From assembly GCA_003154255.1 (NCBI GenBank), contig PMCY01000093.1:1-19907 (forward strand): DNA of 19,907 nucleotides, given 5' to 3'. The DNA is from Candidatus Aminicenantota bacterium (lineage in GTDB: Bacteria; Acidobacteriota; Aminicenantia; Aminicenantales; UBA4085). Below the pieces are notes generated by a model. The model worked only from the letters and a program-made list of their open reading frames with translations, had not been told where the DNA came from and did not search any database. The first letter of the stretch is position 1; the number at the start of each line of letters is the position of its first letter. Shown one piece after another: positions 7,601-14,064 of the stretch. Position numbers and translations under genes: made by a program.

Positions 7601-9584
7601 CTGCGATGCGGATGCGCTCGTCACCGATCCCCACAAAGCGTTCATCGGCGGCGCCCTTGACGGCACCAAGACCGGGCAAATCTACGGTGATCCCCATGGA
7701 CAGCATGTGGCCGCCCTTCTCGCCGCGGGGCGGGCCTCGGGCTTTGATTTCTCCAGCCCCGCCGGGTCGCTCGATGCCGAAGCCCGGCGCCTGGCGCTGG
7801 AGGGGAGCGGCGAGCGGACTTATGAAATCGTTTGGGGGTACAAGCGCGGGAAGAGGGCCGGAGAATTTCATTTTCAGGGACCCTGGAAAGGTTTCTGCCG
7901 GCTGGTCGAAGAGGAATACGAACGCAAGCATGCCGACCATCGCGGAGAATCCCTGCGAACCCTGCTGCTGGAGAAAACCTGCCCCGCCTGCCGGGGCGGC
8001 CGCCTCCGGCCCGAATCTCTGGCGGTCACTCTTCTCGGGTTCGATATCGCCGCCCTGAGCGCATGGAACATCCGCCGGGCGTTCGATTTTTTCGCCGCGG
8101 AGAGCCGCTTCGAAAAGTTGGGCGCCCGAGAGCGGGCGGCCGCCGAGGTCATCCGCCCGGACATCGTCCGCCGGCTTCGGCTCGTCCGAGACGTCGGCCT
8201 CGACTATTTAACGCTCGATCGGGGTTCGGCGGAAATCTCCGGAGGCGAAGCCCAGCGCTTGCGGCTGGCTTCCCTCCTCGGCTCCCGTCTCACCGGCGTG
8301 ACCTTCATTTTCGATGAGCCGACCCTCGGCCTGCATCCCCGTGACACCCTGCGGCTGCTGGGATTGCTGCGCGGCTTGGTCCGGGAAGGCAACACGGTCG
8401 TCGTCGTCGAACACGACCTTCAGGTCATCGAGGAAGCCGACCGGATCATCGATCTGGGACCGGGTGCGGGCCCCCACGGAGGCCGGATTGTCGCCCAGGG
8501 CAGCCTCTCGGAAATCCGGGCTGATCCCGATTCCCCCACCGGCCGCGCCTTGAACGCTCCCTTCGTCCTTGACCCCCTGCCCCGGCCGGAAGCCGGCGGC
8601 GAGATCCGGATCGAGGGGGCGCGGGCCCACAATCTGTGCGGGATCAACGTTGCCTTTCCGGTCCAAACTCTCACCGCGGTCACCGGGGTCTCGGGGAGCG
8701 GCAAGACCAGCCTGGTTTTTGATACGCTCTTCCGTTCGGCCCGCGCCGGCCGGCCGGTCGAATGCGACGCCGTCCAAGGCTTGAAGCGCTTCTCTAAAAT
8801 CGCTCTGATCGACCAGGTTCCGCTCTCGGCCGGAAACGGAGCCACGCCTTTGACTTTTTCCGGCCTGTTTGATGAAGTGCGGGCCTTGTTCGCCGCGACC
8901 GATGAGGCCCGATCCCTGGGCCTCAAAAAATCTCATTTTTCCTTCATCACCCCGGACGGGCGCTGTCCGGAATGCCTGGGCTCGGGGGTGCTCCGGGTCA
9001 GCATGGATTTCCTGGCCGACGTCGAGACCCCCTGCCCATCATGCGGAGGCTTGCGTTACCGCCCTGAGGTCCTGCGCGCCCGACGGCGCGGCCGGACGAT
9101 TGCGGACGTCCTGGCCCTATCCGTCGAGGAAGGAACGGCCTACTTCGAGGAATGCCCCGGGCTCCAACGAGGCTTGTCGCTTTTGTCGGAAACCGGGCTC
9201 GGTTATCTGGCCCTCGGGCAGTCCCTGGACACTTTGTCCGGCGGAGAAGGCCAGCGCCTGAAACTGGCCGCCGAATTAATCAAACCCGTTCACGGGGAAG
9301 CTCTTTATCTCTTCGATGAGCCCACGGCGGGATTGCATCGCGAGGACGTCGGGAAATTGCTGAGTCTTCTCGGCCGTCTGGTCGGCCAGGGTCATACTCT
9401 GATCGCCGTCGAGCACGATCTCGACGTCATTGCCCGAGCCGGCTGGGTCATCGATTTGGGCCCCGAAGGCGGCGATGCCGGCGGGCGCCTCATCGCCTGC
9501 GGTTGCCCGGTGGACATCGCCGGCTGTGCGGAATCCGAAACGGGGATGGCTCTACGGGCACGCTTGGCCCGGCCGCTCTTTTAA
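4650..9584 (+). CDS. uvrA: Tandem UvrA-like ATPase (UvrA2/DrrC class), four ABC modules in one chain
   Basis: UvrA is the damage-recognition ATPase of nucleotide excision repair and normally works as a dimer of about 940-residue, two-ABC chains. Here 1,644 residues hold two UvrA-like halves in tandem. Walker A motifs lie at about residues 39 (GVSGSGKSS), 519 (GVAGSGKKT), 864 (GPSGSGKSS) and 1347 (GVSGSGKTS). Signatures are LSGGETQ, LSGGEAQ, ISGGEAQ and LSGGEGQ. CxxC zinc-finger pairs occur in both halves (for example CDHC/CPVC about 615-640, and CPEC/CPSC). The UvrB-binding domain is missing: LRLLYARLG runs almost directly into FSFNSPSGACPAC. That is the layout of UvrA2 and DrrC. The second ABC module is degenerate: Lys526 replaces the Ser/Thr of Walker A, Glu732 replaces the Walker B Asp, and Asn765 replaces the H-loop His. 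There is no clear ribosome site; coupling to the small ORF is likely. A role in intercalator or drug tolerance or atypical repair is inference. Confidence 0.92.
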   Translation: MSGLLNPSPPAVIRIRGASEHNLRRVDVDIPHDRLVVVTGVSGSGKSSLVYDVVYQEARRLYLESFSATARQWMGKLRRPDVEKIEGLRPAVAVGPRSTGGSIRSTVGTMTEIHDWLRLLYARLGQAPPGPAPDRALFSFNSPSGACPACQGLGVVDRIDPELLIGDPDRTLRQGALTLTTPNGYIIYSQVTMDVLDLVCRAHGFSVDRPWRDLSQEDRRVVLEGSDRIRIPYGKHPLASRLRWTGITPKPREEGTYKGILPVMEAILKAKRNANILRFARTLPCRDCEGERLNSRARSILFRGRSIAALSRETLAGVELFFQSLEFDPKEAPAGEEIRRAILARTGILLRLGLGHLTLDRASTSLSGGETQRIRLAAQVGNGLRGMLYVFDEPTAGLHPAESGRLLDILRLLRDQGNTVLVVEHDETAWRAADHLIDLGPGPGAEGGLILWSGPPAGLAALPPGTSLTADFLRAAPGLLQAGSRRMGAGSVIVSGARLHNLRGIRAEFKLGAFNVVTGVAGSGKKTLVRHILAARLASGRRGPGPDADGLIVEGRIGKIVEIDQDPIGRTPRSNPATYTGISDRIRDLFAELPQARSRGWGRSRFSFNTPGGRCDHCGGAGLLQVGMHFLGDVDIPCPVCEGRRFNAETLEIHLRGLDIHAVLDLGVDEAAAFFSGQPRLRMMLETLSGLGLGYVKLGQSSTTLSGGEAQRIKLAAELMRSDSDDALIILEEPTAGLHPHDIKNLLAALHGLIDRGRTIVAVENHPGFVAAADHVIDLGPGGGDMGGFVLAAGTPEEIAAADTPTGRALRGEPFAVPLGESGAAAGPVLPDEDAPLRLRGVTTHNLRRLDVDFPFRRLTVVSGPSGSGKSSLVFDTLYAESRRRFLESFSAYVRSRLDKGGRADFDSAWGLTPPIAVGPRSGGHHPRSTVGTMTGILDDLRLLYSRSGTLPPDSAGALPASHFSFNHEEGACPRCKGLGRLLVCDADALVTDPHKAFIGGALDGTKTGQIYGDPHGQHVAALLAAGRASGFDFSSPAGSLDAEARRLALEGSGERTYEIVWGYKRGKRAGEFHFQGPWKGFCRLVEEEYERKHADHRGESLRTLLLEKTCPACRGGRLRPESLAVTLLGFDIAALSAWNIRRAFDFFAAESRFEKLGARERAAAEVIRPDIVRRLRLVRDVGLDYLTLDRGSAEISGGEAQRLRLASLLGSRLTGVTFIFDEPTLGLHPRDTLRLLGLLRGLVREGNTVVVVEHDLQVIEEADRIIDLGPGAGPHGGRIVAQGSLSEIRADPDSPTGRALNAPFVLDPLPRPEAGGEIRIEGARAHNLCGINVAFPVQTLTAVTGVSGSGKTSLVFDTLFRSARAGRPVECDAVQGLKRFSKIALIDQVPLSAGNGATPLTFSGLFDEVRALFAATDEARSLGLKKSHFSFITPDGRCPECLGSGVLRVSMDFLADVETPCPSCGGLRYRPEVLRARRRGRTIADVLALSVEEGTAYFEECPGLQRGLSLLSETGLGYLALGQSLDTLSGGEGQRLKLAAELIKPVHGEALYLFDEPTAGLHREDVGKLLSLLGRLVGQGHTLIAVEHDLDVIARAGWVIDLGPEGGDAGGRLIACGCPVDIAGCAESETGMALRARLARPLF

Positions 9585-9587
9585 GAA

Positions 9588-10022
9588 TCAGAACGCCCCA
9601 AGCTGGCAGCTTCGTACGGTGATTCCCAGGCTGTCGGCGACGTATCCCGCCTGGATCCGGGGAACGGCGAAACGCTCCGCCGCATCCCAAAGGGCGGCGC
9701 AGGAAATGCCGCCTTCGGCCGAACACGCGGCGCGGACGGCTTCCTCGAAGCCGGATGGAACGGGACGATCCGTCACCTCGGCATAAACCCAACCCTTGAC
9801 CCCGGCGGGAAATCCGAATAGCCCAAGCTGACAGACCGTCAATCGGATCCCCAAGGCATCGGCGCCGCGGCCGATGTCCAGAGGATCGGCTCCCCCTTCG
9901 TCCGCGGCGGCCATGGCCGACGCGCAAGTCAGGACCGCCCCACTCAAGCGGGAACGGATCGCTCGAGTCGTCCGTTCATCAACGGGGCCGAGCTTGAATT
10001 TTTCCTTATCCTCGAAGCCCAT
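9588..10022 (-). CDS. Two-repeat CQLG-motif protein, function unknown
   Basis: The 144-residue cytoplasmic protein has no named family that I can assign firmly. It is an internal duplication. Residues 30-69 and 105-144 align without gaps with about 15 of 40 identities, each with a Cys after a small polar residue (Cys33, Cys108), an A-D-x-LGI segment, and Cys-Gln-Leu-Gly (Cys64, Cys139). The Cys-to-Cys distance is 31 in both copies. The stretch between resembles a helix-turn-helix (AALWDAAERF...ADSLGI). Paired cysteines suggest metal or Fe-S binding; a DNA-binding sensor is a reasonable guess, not shown. The ATG at 10022 has GGAGG six bases upstream and its own promoter. The gene converges on the UvrA-like gene with a three-base gap and diverges from a metal-complex binding protein. 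Confidence 0.8.
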   Translation of the reverse strand: MGFEDKEKFKLGPVDERTTRAIRSRLSGAVLTCASAMAAADEGGADPLDIGRGADALGIRLTVCQLGLFGFPAGVKGWVYAEVTDRPVPSGFEEAVRAACSAEGGISCAALWDAAERFAVPRIQAGYVADSLGITVRSCQLGAF

Positions 10023-10039
10023 GGCCGTCCTCCATGGTC

Positions 10040-10068
10040 ATCCTAAACCGGGAACGCCTCGGCGTCAA
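10040..10068 (-). promoter_or_regulatory. Promoter of the CQLG-motif gene
   Basis: Minus-strand TTGACG (10068-10063), a 17-bp spacer and TAGGAT (10045-10040). The predicted start is about 10033, so the leader is about ten bases and includes the GGAGG ribosome site. The -35 lies five bases from a 20-bp palindrome. Confidence 0.6.
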
Positions 10069-10073
10069 ACGAG

Positions 10074-10093
10074 CCGATGGTCCGGACGATCGG
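10074..10093. promoter_or_regulatory. Operator-like 20-bp near-perfect palindrome between divergent promoters
   Basis: CCGATGGTCCGGACGATCGG is symmetric in nine of ten base pairs about a TCCGGA centre. It sits five bases upstream of the -35 of the CQLG gene and covers the position expected for the -35 of the binding-protein gene (10082-10087, given the -10 at 10105-10110). Both position and symmetry are what a dimeric regulator controlling both genes would need. The regulator is not identified. Confidence 0.55.
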
Positions 10094-10101
10094 GCCGGGT
10101 A

Positions 10102-10110
10102 TGTTATAAT
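10102..10110 (+). promoter_or_regulatory. Extended -10 of the binding-protein gene
   Basis: TGTTATAAT: a consensus TATAAT (10105-10110) with the TGn extension. No good -35 hexamer is seen, as allowed for extended -10 promoters or activator-dependent ones. The predicted start falls on or beside the GTG at 10117, implying a leaderless mRNA. Confidence 0.65.
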
Positions 10111-10116
10111 CGATGT

Positions 10117-11244
10117 GTGAACCGCGGACGATCCATCATGATAATAGCGGCCGGAGCATTGGCCGCAGGACTGGCTTTTATGTCGTCCCCCGCGGCCGCC
10201 CAAACCAAGCTTCCCGAAGCTCTTTCCCTGACTGATGCCAACAAGGAAGTCCTTATCGCGGATGCCGCCGGCCGGCCTCTTCGGTTCGACAAGGCGCCTC
10301 TGACCTTCCTGGCCCTGGGCCCCGACGCGTCCGCCATCGCCCATCTTCTGGCCGCCTTCGCCCCGGGCCGCGAACGCCTGATCGGATTGGAAAAAATCGC
10401 AGGCTCCCCCGATCTTCTGCTGGAGCGGCTGGATCCCGGATTCGGAAAAAAAGTTTTTCTCGCCCCCGGTTGGAGCGTTACGGCGGTCGCCTCCTTGAAA
10501 CCCGACGTTGTGCTTGGGCGCGGGCGAAAATTAGAAGCTCCGTTCAAGGCGCTGGTCGACGCCAGCATGCCGGTCGTTCTGCTGGGGATGGATTCTCCCG
10601 AACAATACGAACGCGACTTGGCCATCGTCGGAGCGCTGTTGGCGGCCAAGGAACGAGTCGATGAGCTGATTCTTTATTACCGCAGCCTCTATGGGCGAAT
10701 CGTCATCGGCACGATCGGCCTGAACACCGATCTCAAACCCCGTGTCCTGCTGGCCCGGGCCACGCTGGCCGGGGGCGCGGCCGTACTCAGCCTTCCTCCG
10801 CTGGGCTCGATGCCGACGGGGCTCGTGCGGGCCGCCGGGGGGACACCCTGGGAAGATATGGCGGACAAGAACGGCGTTATGAAGCCTCTCTCCATGGGCG
10901 CGCTCGTCGGCTGGAATCCCGATCTGATCGTTCTGTCCGTTCCGGCCGTGGAGGATCCCGCCGCGGTTCTAGCCGCGTTCCGCGCCGATCCACGCGCCCG
11001 CCCGCTCCAGGCGCTCAAGCCCGGACGGATTTTCACCGTCCCCTCCGATCTCGATGCCTGGGATACGAGTGATCCCCGTTGGATTTTGGGCCTGGATTGG
11101 CTGGCCGCGCAAATCAATCCCGGCCGCTTTGCCGATTATATCCTCGACGCGGACGTGATCACTTTTTTTGACCGTCTCTATGGGCTCGACAAGGCCGCGG
11201 TGGCCGCTCTGATCAAGCCCGCCCTTCGCCAATCCGTCAAATAA
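10117..11244 (+). CDS. ABC-type metal-complex (iron/cobalamin class) substrate-binding protein, orphan
   Basis: The 375-residue product starts with a clear signal peptide: MNRGRS, a hydrophobic core IMIIAAGALAAGLAFM, then SSPAAAQ. The GTG at 10117 gives the full n-region; the ATG at 10138 would remove it. The mature part follows the periplasmic binding protein fold of the iron-siderophore/B12 class (PF01497): an N-lobe with LIGLEKIAGSP, the segment LKPDVVLGRG ending lobe one, a long linking helix (ERVDELILYYRSLYGRI), and a C-lobe with WNPDLIVLSVPAV and LKPGRIFTVPSD. The ligand (ferric chelate, cobalamin, molybdate or other) cannot be chosen. No permease or ATPase of the matching type is adjacent; the nearby ABC-2 exporter is a different class. 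The gene ends one base before the dusB stop on the other strand. Confidence 0.82.
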   Translation: MNRGRSIMIIAAGALAAGLAFMSSPAAAQTKLPEALSLTDANKEVLIADAAGRPLRFDKAPLTFLALGPDASAIAHLLAAFAPGRERLIGLEKIAGSPDLLLERLDPGFGKKVFLAPGWSVTAVASLKPDVVLGRGRKLEAPFKALVDASMPVVLLGMDSPEQYERDLAIVGALLAAKERVDELILYYRSLYGRIVIGTIGLNTDLKPRVLLARATLAGGAAVLSLPPLGSMPTGLVRAAGGTPWEDMADKNGVMKPLSMGALVGWNPDLIVLSVPAVEDPAAVLAAFRADPRARPLQALKPGRIFTVPSDLDAWDTSDPRWILGLDWLAAQINPGRFADYILDADVITFFDRLYGLDKAAVAALIKPALRQSVK

Positions 11245-11245
11245 A

Positions 11246-12256
11246 TCAACTCTCGGGGCGCACCACTGAGGAGTAGTGCGCGTCCAATACGGCCTGCCAT
11301 TCGGCGGCATTGCGAACGGCAACAAAAGCCATTCGGATCTGCTTGGGATGAGGGTGGACACGGCCGTAGCTGATGCCGAAATGCCGCATCTGAAACGTCC
11401 CTTTCCGCTCGCCATACTGGGCGATGGTCAGGGCGTAATGGAGTTCCATGACGGCGCGCTGTTCGGCCAGACTGGGCGCGGAAACGGGAAGGCCGGCGGC
11501 CAGCTCCCGGACCTGGCGGAAGAACCAGGGATTGCCGATCGCACCGCGAGCGGCGGACACGCCATCGACGCCGGTTTCGGCGATCATGCGCAAGGCGTCC
11601 GCGGGAGTGCGGACGTCGCCCGAGCCGATAAGCGTCCGCCCGGGAAAGGCGGCCCGGACGGCCCGCAGCAGCTTCCAATCCGCCTCGCCCCGGTACATCT
11701 GCTCCACCGCCCGGGTATGGAGGCAGATCGCGTCCACCCCCGCATCGTAGGCCCCGCGAACGATGGTCCAGAGGGCCTCGCAGCGCTGGTCGTCGAGGGC
11801 GAACGATCGGCGCAGCTTCAGCATCAGGGGATGCCCGGGCACGGCTTCGCGCACGACCCGAATGACGTCCAGCGTCTGTTCGGGCTGTGACATCATATAA
11901 CCGCCCCTGTGCCGGGAGACCACCTTCCGGACGGGGCAGGCGAAATTAAGATCGATGACGTCGAATCCGAGGTCGCGGAGAATGACGGCGGCCTGGGCCA
12001 TCGTCTGAGGATCACTGCCCATGATCTGGCCGCCCACGGGATGATCGGCCGGATCGGAACGCAGCAGGTGCTTGCGCAGCTTCCCTTCCTGGAGCAAAAA
12101 GCGGTCGATCATGACTTCGGTCGTGGCGAACGACGCCCCCAGCGAACGGCAGATGAGGCGGTATGGGAGATCGCTGTATCCGGCCAGAGCGGCCAGAACG
12201 ACCGGAAAATCGATCGTCAGCGATCCGATCTTGAGCGGCGCGAGGGGTGTCGTCAC
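11246..12256 (-). CDS. dusB: tRNA-dihydrouridine synthase (DusB type)
   Basis: Dus enzymes use FMN and NADPH to reduce uridines of the tRNA D-loop. The 336-residue TIM barrel shows the family signatures in order: PVVLAALAGYSDLPYR at the N-terminus, TEVMI, DLNFACPVRKV with catalytic Cys107, MLKLRRSF, LHTRAVEQMYRG, IGSGDVRTPADA, and the FMN-phosphate segment ARGAIGNPWFF. The GTG at 12256 is chosen because it directly precedes the conserved PLAPLKIG start, and because the frame upstream runs antisense through the ABC transporter gene. Small departures from the usual text (LAALAG for APMAG, SAARG for GRG) are noted. A -10 seven bases upstream suggests a leaderless transcript. Confidence 0.92.
   Translation of the reverse strand: MTTPLAPLKIGSLTIDFPVVLAALAGYSDLPYRLICRSLGASFATTEVMIDRFLLQEGKLRKHLLRSDPADHPVGGQIMGSDPQTMAQAAVILRDLGFDVIDLNFACPVRKVVSRHRGGYMMSQPEQTLDVIRVVREAVPGHPLMLKLRRSFALDDQRCEALWTIVRGAYDAGVDAICLHTRAVEQMYRGEADWKLLRAVRAAFPGRTLIGSGDVRTPADALRMIAETGVDGVSAARGAIGNPWFFRQVRELAAGLPVSAPSLAEQRAVMELHYALTIAQYGERKGTFQMRHFGISYGRVHPHPKQIRMAFVAVRNAAEWQAVLDAHYSSVVRPES
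11258..11281. terminator. Hairpin between convergent genes, possible bidirectional 3'-end signal
   Basis: Arms 11258-11267 and 11272-11281 form a 10-bp GC-rich stem with one mismatch and a GAGG loop. It begins 14 bases after the binding-protein stop codon, within the last codons of dusB. No T-run follows on the plus strand; on the minus strand the sequence after it becomes T-rich (TTGATTTATTTG). It may end or protect the transcripts; it may also be chance in coding sequence. Confidence 0.35.
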
Positions 12257-12263
12257 GCCCGCC

Positions 12264-12292
12264 AGTATAGCCGATTGCACACCTGGCCCCAA
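12264..12292 (-). promoter_or_regulatory. dusB promoter
   Basis: Minus-strand TTGGGG (12292-12287), a 17-bp spacer, TATACT (12269-12264). Seven bases separate the -10 from the GTG at 12256, so transcription should begin at or next to the start codon. Confidence 0.5.
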
Positions 12293-12321
12293 AATGGTCT
12301 CTTTCCCGGCGCGCCCCAATC

Positions 12322-12330
12322 TGCTATCAT
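12322..12330 (+). promoter_or_regulatory. Extended -10 of the ABC exporter operon
   Basis: TGCTATCAT: TATCAT (12325-12330) with a TGC extension; the -35 region (TTTCCC at a 17-bp spacing) is poor. The predicted start about 12337 leaves a leader of roughly 11 bases with no Shine-Dalgarno before the ATG at 12348. Confidence 0.5.
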
Positions 12331-12347
12331 AACCGCTCGTAAAAGCC

Positions 12348-13265
12348 ATGAATACCATCATCAAGGCCGAGAATCTGGTCAAAAAGTACGGCGACTTGAC
12401 CGCCGTTGACGGCATTTCCTTCGAAATCCGCGAAGGCGAATGCTTCGGCTTTCTGGGCCCCAACGGGGCGGGCAAGACGACGACCATCCGGATGATCCAT
12501 TGCGTCTCTCCAAAGACGTCGGGAACTCTGACGGTCAACGGCATGCCGGCGTCCGTGGACAACCGGGCCATCAAGCGCATAACCGGTGTGGTGCCCCAGG
12601 AAATTACCCTGGACATCGACCTGACCGTCCGCGAAAATCTGCTCGTTTTCGCCCGCTTCTTCGATATCCCCCGCCGGGAAGCCAAATCCCGCCTGGCCGA
12701 GCTGCTTAAGTTTGTCGAGCTCGAAGCCAAAGCCGACTGTAAGATCGAACAGCTTTCCACGGGCATGAAACGGCGTCTCCTCATCGCCCGGGCCCTGATC
12801 AACCGGCCGTCCTTCATCGTCGCCGACGAGCCGACGACCGGCCTCGATCCCCAGGCCCGCCACCTCATCTGGCAACGCCTGCGCCAGCTTAAAAGCCAGG
12901 GCGTGACGCTCATCCTGACAACCCAGTATATGGAGGAAGCGGCCCAGCTCTGCGACCGGCTGGTGGTCATGGACAAGGGAAAAATCTTCCGCGAGGGCGT
13001 CCCCAACCAGCTGATCGAAGAAGAGATCGGGCGGGAAGTCCTGGAAATCCGCATCGACGCGGCCCGCGACGCCGAGCTCATCGCCGCGCTCGGCGGTCAA
13101 TCGTGCGGCCATGAGCGGGTCGGCGATACGCTCTATTTCTACTGCCGGGACGGCCACGATCTCCGCCGCAAAATTCTGGAGCTTGATCTGCCCAATACCG
13201 TCCACCGCCCGGCGACCCTCGAGGACGTTTTCCTGAAACTGACGGGACGGAGCCTGGTCGAATGA
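12348..13265 (+). CDS. ABC-2 type exporter, ATP-binding subunit (NodI/DrrA-like)
   Basis: This is the ATPase partner of the membrane protein encoded next. The 305 residues contain Walker A GPNGAGKT (37-44), Q-loop VVPQE (81-85), signature LSTGM (136-140; usual LSGGM), and Walker B FIVADEP (156-162). The stretch DEPTTGLDPQARHLIWQRLR is strongly NodI-like. The H-loop reads LTTQYMEEA, with Gln193 in place of the switch His; as I recall, DrrA-type drug exporter ATPases also carry Gln here. The C-terminal 85 residues are the extra domain usual in this subfamily. The gene ends in ATGA (13262-13265), overlapping the permease start. Substrate unknown; lipo-oligosaccharide or a hydrophobic compound is typical for the family. 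Confidence 0.9.
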   Translation: MNTIIKAENLVKKYGDLTAVDGISFEIREGECFGFLGPNGAGKTTTIRMIHCVSPKTSGTLTVNGMPASVDNRAIKRITGVVPQEITLDIDLTVRENLLVFARFFDIPRREAKSRLAELLKFVELEAKADCKIEQLSTGMKRRLLIARALINRPSFIVADEPTTGLDPQARHLIWQRLRQLKSQGVTLILTTQYMEEAAQLCDRLVVMDKGKIFREGVPNQLIEEEIGREVLEIRIDAARDAELIAALGGQSCGHERVGDTLYFYCRDGHDLRRKILELDLPNTVHRPATLEDVFLKLTGRSLVE

Positions 13266-14032
13266 AGATCTCCTACCGCGTCTATCACGTCTTCGCCCGC
13301 AACCTGATCTCCTACAAGCGCTACGTCCTGACCACGTTCATCGCCAGCCTGATCCAGCCGCTCTTCTACCTGATCACATTCGGCATCGGCATGGGCGCCT
13401 ATATGACCGGGGCCTTCGGCGGGAAAAGCTACCTCCACTTCCTGGTCCCCGGCGTCATCATCTCCTCGATCATGATGACGGCCACCTTTGAATGCCTCTT
13501 CGGCACCTTCGTCAAGATGGTTCACGAGCGGCTCTACGACTCCCTGGTGGCCACCCCGGTTTCGGCCGAGGACGCCATCACCGGCGACATCCTGTGGGCT
13601 TCGTTCCGCGGACTCATCAGCGGCGGCCTGATGATGATCGTGGCTTCGTTCATGGGTATTTTGCCCGCATCGGTCTTCAGCCTGCTCCTGCTCATCGTGG
13701 TCATGGTCCTGGTCGGCATCCTCTTCGCCTCCCTGGCCATGATCGTGACGTCATACGCCCCCAATTTCGATTTCTTCAACTATTACACCGAGCTGGTCGT
13801 CACACCCATGCTGTTTTTCTCGGGCGTCTTCTTCCCCCTGGACAATTTTCCGGCCTGGATGAAGACGATGGCCCAGTTCATGCCCCTGACCCACGCGGTC
13901 AAGATCGCCCGGGCGGTCTACTCGGGGACCTCCCCTGCGGGCCTCCTCTTCAGCGTCCTCGTCGGTTTGGCCCTGGGCGCGATCGCGTTCGTCTTCGGCG
14001 TCAAGCGGATGAAAAAACGCCTCATCAAGTAG
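13262..14032 (+). CDS. ABC-2 type exporter, permease subunit (NodJ/DrrB-like)
   Basis: The 256-residue inner-membrane protein has six hydrophobic segments, roughly residues 22-45, 59-80, 108-130, 138-162, 175-195 and 227-247, and a basic C-terminus (KRMKKRLIK). The features match ABC-2 permeases: the HFLVPGVIISSIMM segment, ERLYDSLVATPVSAEDAI on the cytoplasmic side, and the conserved MLFFSGVFFPLDNFPAW block before PLTHAVKIAR. The four-base overlap with the ATPase gene shows they are co-translated. It converges on the mutarotase gene with 32 bases between stops; a weak near-palindrome GAAAGCCCGGACTTTC (14032-14047) overlaps its stop, but there is no T-run. Confidence 0.9.
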   Translation: MKISYRVYHVFARNLISYKRYVLTTFIASLIQPLFYLITFGIGMGAYMTGAFGGKSYLHFLVPGVIISSIMMTATFECLFGTFVKMVHERLYDSLVATPVSAEDAITGDILWASFRGLISGGLMMIVASFMGILPASVFSLLLLIVVMVLVGILFASLAMIVTSYAPNFDFFNYYTELVVTPMLFFSGVFFPLDNFPAWMKTMAQFMPLTHAVKIARAVYSGTSPAGLLFSVLVGLALGAIAFVFGVKRMKKRLIK

Positions 14033-14064
14033 AAAGCCCGGACTTTCGCACTCTCCGCGGGGAT

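Noticed and set aside
9874..10116. Long N-terminal extension of the binding-protein frame
   Set aside because: It overlaps the CQLG gene on the other strand and the shared promoter region, and would bury the signal peptide inside the protein.
12257..13081. N-terminal extension of the dusB frame by about 275 residues
   Set aside because: It runs antisense through the ABC ATPase gene, has no Dus homology, and crosses a good dusB promoter next to the GTG at 12256.
14032..14047. GAAAGCCCGGACTTTC as terminator between permease and mutarotase genes
   Set aside because: Only a five-base-pair stem and no T-run on either strand, so too weak to call.
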